DNA from: Styela clava
Taxonomy: Eukaryota; Chordata; Ascidiacea; Stolidobranchia; Styelidae
Direction of reading: 5' to 3'
DNA length: 64,000 nt
Assembly: GCF_964204865.1 (NCBI RefSeq)
Contig: NC_135263.1
Coordinates: 16,475,426-16,539,425 of the forward strand
Shown: positions 1 through 11,894 of the stretch, in pieces
How the letters are laid out: every line of letters begins with the position of its first letter
Position numbering within the stretch: the stretch's first letter is position 1
Position numbers and translations under genes: made by a program
The notes under the pieces: model-generated
The model's database searches: none
What the model was told of the DNA's origin: nothing
The model's input: the letters and a program-made list of their open reading frames with translations, nothing else

Positions 1-530
1 CTTCAATTAAGTGGTGTTCTTTGTTATTTTAACCATTCCATTAAATGTTGTCCCCAAAATAGCACACTAAAAGTTGTTGAAACAAAATGCTACTAAAAAT
101 AGCACAGAAATTCTCAGGGATTGGAGGAAAGACGGTTCTTTTAACGAGCGCGTAATCGCGACCACTGTTTCAACAGTGAATGAGATTTTTAGATTTCGAT
201 CCCCTCCCCCCTTTCTTTAAAATCTTGGCTGCGCCCCTGATCAGGACGAATATTTAGATTTTGAGTTTACGTATACGTATCTTCTGTGCATGGAAATCTT
301 TTCAAATAGTATCATGAAACCTGTCCAACTAAAACAGCACTTAGCATGATTAAGTAAAAACCGGTCCTTTTTTCAATACAGAAGCGAATATGGATTAAAA
401 AAGAGAGTAAAAAAAGGCTTCGCGTCTACAGTTAGGGCCCTTTATACTTTACTTGATAACTTTTATTTAATGATGTTTTAGGGGTAAATTTTGTAATCCT
501 GTTTGATGAAGGGGTAAAATATGCAAAAAA

Positions 531-545
531 GGTTAAGAACCACTG
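531..545 (-). mobile_element. hAT-type terminal inverted repeat, isolated end
   Basis: The sequence ggttaagaaccactg is the reverse complement of the CAGTGGTTCTTAACC terminus typical of Charlie/MER5-type hAT elements. No matching opposite end is obvious within the window, so this is one end of a decayed non-autonomous copy, probably extending leftwards. The call rests on the short terminus alone. Confidence 0.45.
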
Positions 546-1131
546 GTCTAGATGGTCATATGATTTAGACCTCAACATTGGATCGGTTGAAATTAATAAT
601 TTCTCTCCTTGGAGTGCCATCTAACACCCCCGTATAAAGGTTTGCGGTCATGAGAACTATTACCCCAAAATGTCATGTAAAAGAATCATAACTTTTAATT
701 AGTAGTAAATACTTAAACATATGCAGATGACATGGAAGACTAGTTTCATTATTTTTGTTTTATTTTTTTTATAACACATATGAATACGTAATCCAACATT
801 TTGTCAACGGATCTTTCCTGTTCCCATTTTATCAGGCGAGTATATAAACTTTTCGCCAATGTAATTTAACAAATGAAACGCCAAAGTCGATCGAACCGCC
901 GGGATGATCTCCACTCATTCGCAAGTTGCCGTAAATATATTTGAATTTACTGCTTATCGCAATGTATTTCTTCTGTATCTGTAAACTAAGTGTTATTCTC
1001 AGTGTGGAATTTAGGACTCGCCCATGATTTACACCAACGCCCTTCAATAAGCACAAAACTGCAATATCGCGCTTCAATGAGCACAAAAACGAGATTTAAC
1101 GCACCGCTGCGCAAAATTAGAAGAAGGTTTG

Positions 1132-1243
1132 CTACTAGCTTCACAGTGGTAATAAAATGCATCTTCAAACAAATTGACGTCCGATATGCATCATTGCACT
1201 CGGTGTCTCCACTTGGTTTATATTACCGCTGTGAAGCTAGTAG
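1132..1243. repeat. 23-bp inverted repeat, 66-bp spacer
   Basis: The left arm at 1132-1154 (ctactagcttcacagtggta plus 3 nt) pairs with the right arm at 1221-1243 with one mismatch. The spacer does not pair. It could be the termini of a very short MITE or a long hairpin, and its function is unknown. Confidence 0.7.
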
Positions 1244-1837
1244 AATTTGACCTTTGTGTGCGGCGAGGCGAAAAGGTTAAAGTTCTTGGCAGAATGGACC
1301 TTTCCCCGAGCATGGACTTCCTTGTTTACTTCGTGACATTGGCCAATCAGCAAGATGCAAAAAGTGACGTAACAATGCCCCCTTTTCGCATCCGCTCAGA
1401 CACTTTTCTCACTCAGACAGATTTTCAAGCGTGATTGTAAACATTACCTCGTTTTCGCGTTTTTGAACTCTATTCGTTAGTTTTCAGTTGTGTTTTGGGA
1501 ACTTAAATAAAAATCAGATAATTCAATGATCACTCTGTCTTTCTAGGAGTTTTAATTTAATTGCAGTAATAAAAATTAGGCTGTGATAGACTAGCCTGAA
1601 ATTCTTTACCGGTACTTTTAAAAAACAGATTGTTGTATGCGATGAATCATAATGATGGTTTGAAACACATACCCCATTTTACAGACGCCAACTCGCAAAA
1701 GCACTCTTGAAATAGCTTTGACAATTTTGCAATGGTAAAGTATAGGGAGAATTTTCCGAGGGTCAAAGGTCGGGGAAAGGTCCATTGTAGGCGTGTCATT
1801 ATTTACAACTGAAAAATTGTAGAGAGGTAAACTTAAC

Positions 1838-2004
1838 ATGCAACCAAGTCCATGCTTCCGAAAACAAACAATACAGTAAAACTAATCCCATACCCGACTT
1901 GGAATGGTAACCGGACGAGAGGCCGTGGTTCGCCATATGGATAAGCCGTCTTATCGGCTTTCCTCTCCCCCGGGATAAATATGTAAATCCTATCCTATCC
2001 TACA
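1838..2004 (+). mobile_element. tRNA-derived SINE, 3' part
   Basis: This matches the 3' half of the fuller SINE at 23641-23975. It shares the block 'ggacgagaggccgtggttcg', the 'gataagccgtcttatcggct' block and a tail of repeated ATCCT pentamers. The tRNA-like head is missing, consistent with 5' truncation during retrotransposition. Confidence 0.75.
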
Positions 2005-2384
2005 TGACAAAAAAGGAAAGATATTTATTAAATAAAACTAAAATTACCATTTACAAAGCAAAAGCATTAATTGCTTGGTAAAATAAGCATAATAAATAGT
2101 TAGCAACTAATTTTTTATAAATATCCCGTGTTGATTATGCCTTTATTCATCAAAATTACGTAAAGCGAAAACGGGTTAAATTTTGCAATTTTCAAATATT
2201 AATAGAAATATCTTCCGCTCAAGAGGCACGCGATTTTATAATTTCATATCAAAGTAGAATATATTAAGTTTATCACACACATTGAACCTAAAACTATTCG
2301 AACTTTTGAGCACGATGAGCTCATTGAGGTGTATATAGCACCTCAATGGATGAGCCACACCGCCGCGTACATAACACTGTATGT

Positions 2385-3367
2385 CAGGGGTCAGCAACCC
2401 ACGGCCCGTGAGCCGGATCCAGCCCGCGAAATAGTATAATCCGGCCAGGGACGCTTCACTGAATTATTGGACACGTAGTGGACATAGCGATCGTTTCAAT
2501 ATTATGTTGTTGTTGTTGTTCTTAGTGTCCTTGTTCTTTGACACGTTTTGAAGAAATCGCTTTTCTCTTCGAATACTGGACCAATTGCTTTGAAATTTTC
2601 AGTGGTTGAAGATAAAATTTTTCTCCAGAAGGCTATTACTTTTTTTTCCCGCTATGACGTCATCAAAATTATTCCCACTGGGTGGCGCTACGTGTCCATA
2701 TATTTGAGCATAGCTCTCTTGTAGTAACAAAATAGTTGTTTTGACAATTATGTTCTTTATTTAACAGAATTTATTGTGAGACAAGTATACACTAAATTAT
2801 ATATATCATAATCTAACAAGTATAAAATTCACAATTACTCGTTTAATGAGTCTATAATTTAATTACAAGAGAGCTATGCTCAAATATATGGACACGTAGC
2901 GCCACATAATTTTGATGACGTCATAGCGAAAAAAAAAGTAATACCCTTCTGGAGAAAATTTTTATCTTTAACCACTGAAAATTTCAAAGCAATTGGTCCA
3001 GTATTCGAAGAGAAAAGCGACTTTTTAAAAACGTGTCAAAGAACAAGAACAACAACAACATAATATTGAAACGATCGTTATGTCCACTACGTGTCCAATA
3101 ATTAGACAAATGGCAACAAAATGCAGAAAAGTTGATGCTGCAAAGGTTTCAATAGCGCCGAAAATAGTCAAATGAAATTTTGAGATGCAATGCAATGAAA
3201 AAATAAATCTATATTCTATTCGAGAGATGTATCACTACTTGATTTTCATTGTATAAATATAAACTATCATCCGTTTGGTTTTCAATTTTCTAAAAATATG
3301 TGCGGCCCGCCAATGACTTGCAACTCTCAATTTTGGCCCGCGAGCGACAAAAGGTTGCCGACCCCTG
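2385..3367. mobile_element. Non-autonomous hAT element
   Basis: The left end starts caggggtcagcaacc and the right end finishes ggttgccgacccctg, which are near-perfect terminal inverted repeats of hAT type. Just inside both ends are GC-rich blocks with 'ggcccg'. The 8 bp flanking each side (2377-2384 and 3368-3375) agree at five positions, as for an old target-site duplication. No transposase frame survives. Most of the interior is a second, foldback element at 2462-3103. Confidence 0.75.
2462..3103. mobile_element. Foldback element nested in the hAT copy
   Basis: The left arm (2462-2723) and right arm (2864-3103) are inverted copies of about 240-260 bp, nearly identical apart from small indels, separated by an AT-rich spacer of about 140 bp. 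The ends read aattattggacacgtagtgg and its complement. The arms contain 'gatgacgtcat' and 'gcaattggtcc'. There is no coding capacity. The strong arm similarity suggests recent movement or arm conversion relative to the decayed hAT host. Confidence 0.85.
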
Positions 3368-3690
3368 CCGTGTGCTCACTCCCTCTGTCAGATGTTGCTC
3401 GGGCAATTCAGCAACATTAAATTGCCACGCGGGTCGCAGTTCATAGTGCCACCCGCTCACCCATAGCTATAATTCCATAGCACGTAGCACCTATAGCCTA
3501 CGTAGATATGATAATACCGGTGCAATAACCTGGTACCGGTATCGCGTACGAACAGTACCGGTACCGATACCCAGTTAGCGTGAATACCGCTACGGTACCT
3601 CACCTATGCGGTGACTGAGGGATCAGTCATTCATCAAATCAAATAACTCTTTTAACTAAAAAATTAAAGTGAAGTTTTGACCCAATTTTA

Positions 3691-3775
3691 GCAAAACGAC
3701 TATCAGATTCTGATTCTCTCAGAAAGTTCATGTAATCAACTTTCTGAGAGAATCAGAATCTGATAGTAGTTTTGC
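3691..3775. repeat. Hairpin with 38-bp arms and 9-nt loop
   Basis: The arms 3691-3728 and 3738-3775 are inverted copies with a single mismatch (within gcaaaacgac versus its partner). The loop is catgtaatc. A stem this perfect suggests either a small foldback insertion or a transcript that would give a long duplex RNA. No related copy was seen elsewhere in the window. Confidence 0.85.
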
Positions 3776-5274
3776 TCTTTCCATTTCCATATTTTTTGCA
3801 TCTGGCAAAAAATAGCATGGCACCATTAATTCCGAGATTGTCTATAATTCCCGTGTACCTATATATATATCATGAAAGATAAGCTCATGGTACACAGTTT
3901 GAAATTCTGGAAACTAGGTTTGTTTGAACACAATTAGTGTTAGGAAACAATCGTACCTATGAATTTCAAAAGAAACACCAACTGCTAGTATAGAGTCTGT
4001 TAACACACTAACAAATTTCAGGCCTACCTGCACTAACGTTTAATTGGACTCCGTATTTTTCGAATATTTCAATAATTCCTTAACCCGATTTTTCGGTGTT
4101 TGTATCCGGGTTCATCTTAGTTTTGGCCCATTCTGTATAATGCTACAGTAGAATTTTTTATATATATCATACTGGGACACTACAAAACTTTGGGCACAAA
4201 CTGTATAAACCAGTGAAATTTAGTATATCAAAGAATATGGCAAGATTCAATGATTTTTGGATTTCTCGTTTTAGGCCTTTGAGACACACAACAGAAGCTG
4301 CATGAAACTGGTTCAAGGTATTTTTTGGGGTATGTTGCTATGGTGAATAAAGCGTTGAACGTTGAAGCTGTAGACTAGTATTATCACGAAACAACACGCC
4401 ATAGATTAAAAAGGAATCATAACATATTACGTCAAATGGGCAATTCCCCACAAAATATTGCAAGCAAACTTCATCAAAACAAAACGTAAAACTGAAATGA
4501 CAAATAATATTACACTTCTTGTAAGTGCCCAGTTCGTTGATAGCGTTCCCAATCACCCTGTTTGACAGCTAACATTGCTCACTTGCAGGCAGCGTCAACA
4601 TGGGGACGATTTCGCCCACTTTAGAAAAACCCGTGTTTTGATGAATCTTTTGGCTTTCAATACATATACCAATTTGACGTAATGTGAAATTGAATGAAAC
4701 TCAAAAAATTTCATTTTTAGCACGCCGATTCTGCCCGCCTTCTGGATATTGATAGATTCAACATACTAGGAGTTTCACTAATTTAACTATTTCAAATAAG
4801 CAACTCAAACAATCTTTTTTATTCGTTTTTCAGAGGAGGGACAACACTTAACCAGATGTTCCGTATTTCATCGAATGATCACCCCTACAATTTTCCGCCA
4901 CTTGACCACCCAAGTAGATTTTCCAATAAGCAATTTGTCGCATTGATATTAAGTCCGCTGAGAACAACTGAGAATATCTGTAACCTTAAATTCGAACATG
5001 ATTACCTACCATGTTATCGACCGTCATTAATTATAAATTATCGGAAAAATATGAACGGCATATTGTCTATGTAATATCTATTGATCTCAGGTGATAAAGA
5101 AATAAAATATATTATGGATTAGTATTAATAAACTGAAAGAATTTTTGGATTTAGTTGGGCATATGATATTTACAAAATAGTCGGAAGAAAGTCGATGAGA
5201 TGTAATAAAGAAATCGCGTGAAATTAGGCGTCTTTCCAACTGACCGGCAGAAAGTTTCAAACGAATGAACACAT

Positions 5275-5417
5275 TCAAATTTTAGGAGACGTATTTACAC
5301 AGCGTATTGCTGCCATTTCTTGGTTGCTGCTCTTTGGATTGTTCTTAACTTGCGTTAACTCTTCCATCAGCACCCTTTGCATTTTTGTTGTGGGCTCGAG
5401 ACCTTGCAATGTGGAAA
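5275..5417 (-). CDS. Possible orphan terminal exon, unknown gene
   Basis: On the minus strand an acceptor (ttaccatag) at 5418 opens a 46-codon frame, entered after 2 nt, that ends in TGA at 5275-5277. The translation is hydrophilic and protein-like: it contains TTKMQRVLMEELTQVKNN, then a Ser/Asn stretch, and ends CVNTSPKI. Local GC is higher than in the flanks. No upstream exon could be joined with confidence and I do not recognise the family. It may be the last exon of a gene whose other exons lie between here and the transporter or inside it, or it may be chance. Confidence 0.25.
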
Positions 5418-6175
5418 CTATGGTAAAAATATCAATATTTTACATTCTGTTCCATATAACTCGTTTCAATATGGAATACTAAGTTGCTGAATACCCCATA
5501 TAAAAATGTAATTATTGCACCAAATCCCAATTTTTTCCTTTTTCAAAATGTTGCCACAATCACGTATTACTTTATCTAAATGGGATATATGAATATACAA
5601 GTATTATATATACCGAATTGGATAAAAAATGAAAATAATTATCGGTTATATGAACGAATTGTAGGAAAGCCTCAATTCAAACGATTTTAAGTGGCAAGAC
5701 AAAACAACAAGGTTTGGTCACTTTTTTAGTAAAATGAAAAATCCATATTCTCCTATACGGACATATAAACCTTAAAAAATATATCATTAACACACTGAAA
5801 CCTAAAATATAATTTACCTCAAATTTGATCAAATATACAAAGGCATAATGCATTTCATTACAGTGTCCAGTTCATTTGCATATGGATTAATCGATACATT
5901 TTATTGCTGTATGATGGATTTATCGTTTAGTCAGAGCAGTGTTTATTAGTATTGGTGAACTGCGGTGTTGAAAAAATCGATGTAAAACGAGGAAATTATT
6001 CTCTTGTAATAGACATACGTACCTACGTTTCGTACGAAAAAAAAAGAAGAAGGTGTATCTAAAAATTAAATGCCACTTTTTGAAAGACATACAAAGGCGA
6101 ATGAATCAAACTCAGTAATACAGACAACTTTTCATTGAGCTGAGTAGTTTATGTAAACTAGATAGATCTGCTAAG

Positions 6176-9100
6176 ATGTTTAGCAGCGTGAAACAAGCCG
6201 TTTCAAGTGATCAGGTACTAATGTCCCTGAAACGAGTGGTAGGACGTCAGGGCGAAAGTTTCGGAAAAAGCAGTCATGTAGTGTCAGGGCAGACAAATCT
6301 CACAACGGGTGAAAATTTATCCAATTCATCAATGTCACCTAGTTGCTCTGATCCAAATTTCTCTACGATTAATTTGGAGGGTACTGACAACAGACGACAA
6401 TCTTGTTTTTCGATAGCGGCCACCAAACCCAAAATATCATCGTGGGATGCAGGGTGGAATGTTACGAATTCAATTCAGGTGAGTACATAATATTAACTGA
6501 TCTGGGGATAGTAAATGACGTTTGTGTAGAAATTGCATATGACTTTGTATTCTATTCATTCATCTGCGTCAAATGTCTGAAGCAGCATCTGCTGAAAGCA
6601 AATCTGTTGAGCAAAACGTTACACCTAGAGAACAGATGCGCCGATCATGCGTGATTGTTACGGACTTTTTACGACTCTTTGGGACCAATAGTACAGCTTC
6701 TGTGCTTCATATATTGACTCCTAAAATTTTGTTCCAAAATTGTTGTATCTGAGGCCTGAACTTCATATCGCTACCTCACGAAGAAAATGTAAAGCTTAAA
6801 CATATAGGTAATTATGCCTATATTGAAATACATATAGATAATCGCAAAAGGCCAATATTGAGTGCCAGAGTATAACTGATAATTCAATTTAACGAGTTTC
6901 CAACAATTTCCATTTTTTCCCAGGGAATGTTCGTACTTGGTCTGCCATATGCTATTATGCACGGAGGATACATTGGGTTACTTCTCATCGTTTTGACCGC
7001 TGTCATTTGCTACTATACTGGGCTTATTCTTGTGGAGTGTTTATACGAGAAAAATGAAGATGAGGAGATTGTTCGGGTAAGAGTTATTTCAAACATATAT
7101 GTATTAAAATTATAATAAATTATAAAAATATTCAATTATCTTTTTTTGATGTGACAATACATTAACTGAAAGAACTATATCTGGCCATTTGAATGAATAT
7201 TGCATGGGAAACCGCGCATACATAATTGCGTATTGAGTAGCTTACCTTTTAATATTTTAATACACAGCAAAGCTCAGCAACTTGCCGTCCTGAAACAAGC
7301 ATTGTAGGCTTTACAGCGATCGGGCAGGGTAGAATAAACCTTTCAGATATTGTTGCAGCTTATTTGTGTACTTTTAATATTAACTTGCTGTGTTGTAGTC
7401 ATTTGCTGAACTTAGCTATTCACTTTATTTTTCAACGAAAGGTACGAGAAAATTATTTTGATGTGGCTGCTGCATGTTGGGGTCGACATCTGGCAACAGT
7501 TGTCAACACTGCTCAGCTGATCGAGTTGTTGATGACGTGCGTGCTGTATATCGTCGTATCTGGAAATATGTTAGCAAGCAGTTTTCCTTCGGCCGGAATT
7601 GGAGAAGCAGGATGGTATGTTACCAAATAAATGCAATGTCGATTATGGGCATTTGCTTAGTTGCGTACAAGGAATTGAAAGTAACATTCTGATTTTAGGT
7701 CCACATTTGCCATGCTTATACTCGTGCCTTGCATATTTCTGAAGAATTTACGTGTTGTTTCAAAGTTAAGTATGGGATGTACAATAGCGCAGGCTGTTGT
7801 AGTAGTCATAACTTTGATCTATTGCTTGTCGAAAATACAATATTGGGCATGGAGTAAGGTAAGTCTGTACAATTACTGATTTTGATTTTGAAGTTATCAT
7901 CTCAATTCTACTTTTCGTTTTTCAATGTTTCGATTTTGAATTATGCTGAGGTAATTCAGAAATATACCTATGTATATGTAGAATAGATAATGCGTGATCC
8001 CAGAGAAAAATAATAACTTTTGGCACTTACCGAACGAATCAAGTGCGCGTGATAATCTACCAACTTTTCCTTTGTTACCATAACAGTTCACCATACGAGT
8101 TTTCAAAACGTCGATCAGTTATCATTTTTATATTTTTAGTTAACGTTCACAGTGAATGCTAAGAATTTCCCAGTATCGATCGGAGTCATCGTATTCAGTT
8201 ACACATCTCAAATTTTCCTCCCAACACTCGAGGGCAGCATGGAATATAAAGGAAGTTTCAACAAAATGCTTTATTGGTCATATGGCGCTTCTTGTGGCAG
8301 CAAATTTATTTTCGCTTTATTTTGTTTCTTAACTTGGTCACACGAAACGAAAGAGGTGCGTATTACGGTTAGTCGTAGTGAGTAACATCGCTTACGAGAC
8401 GTGTATTTTTATTTATGAAGCAGTCTAAACCAGAAAGTATATTTTCATCCAATCTCATTCATTTTCATTTCAGGTCATAACCGACAATCTTCCACATGGT
8501 TTGCGAGTAATTATAAGCATTGTTCTCGTTATAAAAGCATTGCTGTCCTACCCGCTACCTTATTACGCATCCGTGGAGACTTTTGAACAAAGCATTTTTA
8601 CTGGAGCAACAGGAGGGTTGGGGAGTTTATTCAAAACCAAGGTTCCTTCATCGATGCTAATTTATTATTGTCAGAGTTATTAAAACACAGTCTAAAATCG
8701 ATAACGCAATAACTGAGATATCATTCGAGTAAATGTATTCGCGAGAATATGATGTCATCGATGCATATGCTGTAAAGCTATAAGTTCATACAGACGCAAT
8801 GTGGTCATAATGAATGCGGTTCCGGAACATTGCAACAGCACATATTGCTTTTTCCAAAATTTTGTTCAAATAACTCATGAAATTGAGTACAAGTCAATTT
8901 ATGCTTCAAATGCGCGAGGTTTTCGATAGTGCTTGTCTGTACGTCTTCCAAGTACTACGTTTGCACATGAGTATAATGATTCCGAATAAACCGAAGGGTG
9001 TAACCTGCAAATCTTATATTCAATTCAACAGAAAACTTTCTAATTTCAGGCACACCCGTATGATGACCTTTCCGGGAGTGAAAGCATGGATTTTTCATCA

Positions 9101-10255
9101 AATGAATTAGAAGTGCAAACACCTAGCCAAACCAGAAACATACACACAGAAAAGACCTCACTGAAATCAAAGGTAGAGGACTGAAATTAAAGTTCTAATT
9201 AAAATAGCCATAGATATTCGAAAAAGGCAGATTAAGTGTGTTATCTGTAGGCTACCTATTCTAACAAACGGATTTGATTCACTTGGTAGCATCACTGCCA
9301 ATAAGAAAAATTATATATCGCATTAGCGAGATTTCCTGTGTGATGAATAGACATTCTGACAAAAGTGTCAAACACTTGCCTCATCAATGTGGAACAAGTG
9401 CGACACGCACGACTTTTCTGACAGCGAACGTTACAGCATAAAATTCCTTCGTTGTGCTTGTCAGCGGTACAAAATTAACTTGTTCAAAAATAAAGTTAGC
9501 TGATGATTTTTCAAACAATCGGATTCCAATCGACTGTGATAACGGCCTATATATATATGCTTGTTAAATCTCCTTTTGGCTACGAATTAAATAAAATATT
9601 TCTTTATTTTTATAGATTGTTCTTGACAACAGCGAGCGAAGGCCCGGATGGCTGCCATCTTGTTACAAGCCGGATGGAAATCTACAAATGTGGGCTTATG
9701 GACTAAGGCTTCTAGTTGTGTTTGCTACGTATCTCGTAGCGCTCTTCATACCGCACTTTGCCTTGTTGATGGGTCTTACAGGTATGTATATTTCAATAAT
9801 TATCATGTGCTCTTTCCACATCTTCTCAACCTAGTGTGTTAATACAATGCCCTGAACAATATATGACATCGCACCCACGAGCGCTTAATAAGGATACAAC
9901 ATAAATCAATTTATATATAAATGCAGGTAGTCTCACTGGAGCGTTATTGGCATTTATTTTTCCTTCGGCTTTCTACTTGCAACTGCGATGGAGAATGTTG
10001 AGCCGGAGGCAGATTTTGCTCAACGTCAGTATAGTACTGGTGGGATTCATATGTGGTGTTTCAGGAATATATCATTCGATTCAAGGACTTTACGAGGCCT
10101 ACCATCCAGTGGATAATCACGTGTTCATTTTCAACAATTCATCCTTTTTGAATGGGTCGGAAATTACGCCGAATATGTTCAACGCAACGACGATATCGCC
10201 AATGAAGGATCTTATTCTATTCAACGAGCCCGGCCCATCTCCAGATATTGATTGA
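6176..10255 (+). CDS. SLC32A1: Vesicular inhibitory amino acid transporter (VGAT/VIAAT, SLC32 family)
   Basis: Proton-coupled loader of GABA and glycine into synaptic vesicles. The nine exons are 6176-6478, 6924-7076, 7442-7614, 7699-7858, 8140-8355, 8474-8641, 9050-9172, 9616-9781 and 9927-10255, giving about 596 residues. All junctions keep phase, with GT-AG borders. Diagnostic SLC32 blocks follow in order: [14 protein letters not shown] then [18 protein letters not shown] (TM1), [56 protein letters not shown] and [16 protein letters not shown]. The first 90 or so residues are a Ser-rich cytosolic tail with no recognised motif. The start is the ATG heading this open exon. The protein is about 70 residues longer than the 525-residue human protein, mostly in the loop encoded by the end of exon 6, exon 7 and the start of exon 8. 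The exon 6 donor (AAG|GTTCCT) is weak but phase-consistent. Confidence 0.93.
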
Positions 10256-10603
10256 ATCGATTTTCAGTCAACTACGAACGCTACTCGACATGTCTATAAA
10301 TATCCAAGCATAAAATGCTGAGCTGCTTCGAGCGCGATATTTTCTCGAGCACATAGAGACCCTGAATGCCGAACTGATTTTACCTCTTAAATTATAACAT
10401 TTTCACAAGCATTTTCTTCAGAATATCGCTTTTTTATTATTGATCTTGCTCGTATATATATATTATCCAAAAATTCAACATATGCCCTAGTCTAGTGCAA
10501 TGAATTCTTAACCATAATTATAAAATTTGACACACACAACACCTGTCATTTCTATACTGTATATACACTTTATTGCTGGATGTTTTCTTTATTTGAAGTG
10601 ACA

Positions 10604-10609
10604 AATAAA
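10604..10609 (+). terminator. Poly(A) signal of the vesicular transporter gene
   Basis: This is the first canonical AATAAA downstream of the stop at 10255, about 350 nt into an AT-rich 3' UTR, and it is followed by a T/G-containing stretch. It is the likely cleavage signal for this transcript. Confidence 0.6.
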
Positions 10610-11498
10610 ATAACTCTGACTCATTGGAATAAGGATGTTCCATATTGCCAAAACTATAAAACAAATTATATTATTGCGGCACACACGGGCCTCACAACTG
10701 CCCTGCTGTTGGCAACCGAGCGTGGTGGCTGCGTCGAAGATTAAAATATCGCACGACAGTGCACATCATGCCCACTTGATTCTATCAAATCAAAGATATT
10801 GATCGTCTGTATAACTGTCAAGTACACATCGAAATCAACTGAAGTTTATTATCGCAGCTACAAACACAAATTTTAACGAACTCAGGAGTTTCTCCACCGT
10901 TTCTCAGAGAGGGTCCCTTCCCGTAGAGAAAAATTAGCCCATCAGTATTTTTTGATGACAGTTGCTTGATTTTGAAGACGATTGCACGCACCACCGGAAA
11001 AAAAACTTAAAAAACGTTTTTGCGGCAAGGGTCCGGGGAACCAAAAGCGTGCAAAGTTAGCAATCAACAAGCTCGAAATGAAGCGAGGTCGCTGTTGAAG
11101 ATAGTTTGGGAAATCAGCACAAGCACTGTAATGCGTGCTTTCTATGCCGTTGATAAACTCACTCATTTTTCATATCTCGACGCCTATGTACTCCATCCGA
11201 AATGTAGATAATAAATTTTAAAATTAGCAATTACTACAATCGGACCCAGCAGCAGCATGTTCACAAGTTTGTAAAGACAGGGTTTATCAAAAACTAGTCA
11301 AATGCTTTCAGTTTTCCAAGTTTATTTTTTCTTATTCATAGAGTCTGATCTCGGTCGCATTATATATATTAAAACAATGAATGGATAGTTCAGAACATCT
11401 CGAATTATTCAGTTCTGGCGTTTAAAACAAAATACAGAATTTCCGAGAGATTTGATATTCTTGGGACCCCGATATTCCTCATAATACTCATCCGATGG

Positions 11499-11700
11499 GC
11501 ATTAAATTAACTTCAACTTGCTTTGTACCTTCAGCACAATATGTCCAATGTTGAGTGACCTGCATAGGACACCTCATAGTTTGAAACATGATGAACCACG
11601 CATTAAATTAACTTCAACTTGCTTTGTACCTTTAGCACAATATGTCCAATGTTGAGTGACCTGCATAGGACACCTCATAGTTTGAAACATGATGAACCAC
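11499..11700. repeat. Tandem duplication, two 101-bp units
   Basis: Unit 1 (11499-11599) and unit 2 (11600-11700) differ at only one visible position (accttcagc versus acctttagc). The near identity in fast-drifting intergenic DNA implies a recent event. Confidence 0.9.
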
Positions 11701-11805
11701 GAACATGAAATGGTGAAAACAACTTTGCTATCCCCGATCATTAGTATATATTGGAAATTGATATCTTGACCGGCCAAAAATAGGAGACAAACTTAAATCC
11801 ATCTG

Positions 11806-11811
11806 TTTATT
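11806..11811 (-). terminator. Candidate poly(A) signal for the large minus-strand gene
   Basis: This is AATAAA on the minus strand, downstream of both the true 3' end (stop at 12706) and the decayed duplicate. No AATAAA was noticed in 12430-12705. If it is used, the 3' UTR would run through the duplicated block. Confidence 0.3.
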
Positions 11812-11894
11812 CTGTATTAGTTGCTAAAATCGATGACATTGTTAAACGTACAAGTTTTATATCACATTTTAATTAAAACAAGGAACGAAATTAG

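Larger units (their letters stand above)
1..2384. other. Intergenic, repeat-rich left edge
   Basis: I see no supportable gene here. The stretch holds a hAT-type terminus at 531-545, a 30-bp imperfect tandem duplication at about 1038-1095 (two copies of a block built around 'cttcaataagcacaaaa'), an inverted repeat at 1132-1243, and the 3' part of a SINE at 1838-2004. The open frames around 990-1434 overlap the tandem and inverted repeats and show no recognisable protein, so I treat them as chance. Confidence 0.6.
3368..6175. other. Intergenic region upstream of the vesicular transporter
   Basis: It contains a perfect-looking hairpin at 3691-3775 and a possible minus-strand terminal exon at 5275-5417, both listed separately. 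The rest is AT-rich with no convincing exon. The promoter and 5' UTR of the transporter that starts at 6176 must lie in the last kilobase, but no core promoter motif stands out. The open frame at 4856-5074 (+) has no recognisable features. Confidence 0.5.
10626..11894. other. Intergenic region between convergent genes
   Basis: No exon can be supported. The region contains a 101-bp tandem duplication (11499-11700) and a minus-strand AATAAA at 11806-11811 that could serve the convergent large gene. The short frames at 10942-11211 and 11574-11777 have no recognisable content, and the second lies across the tandem duplication. Confidence 0.5.

Noticed and set aside
990..1434. Two 86-codon plus-strand frames
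   Set aside because: They run through a tandem and an inverted repeat, have no domain and no splice or transcript context.
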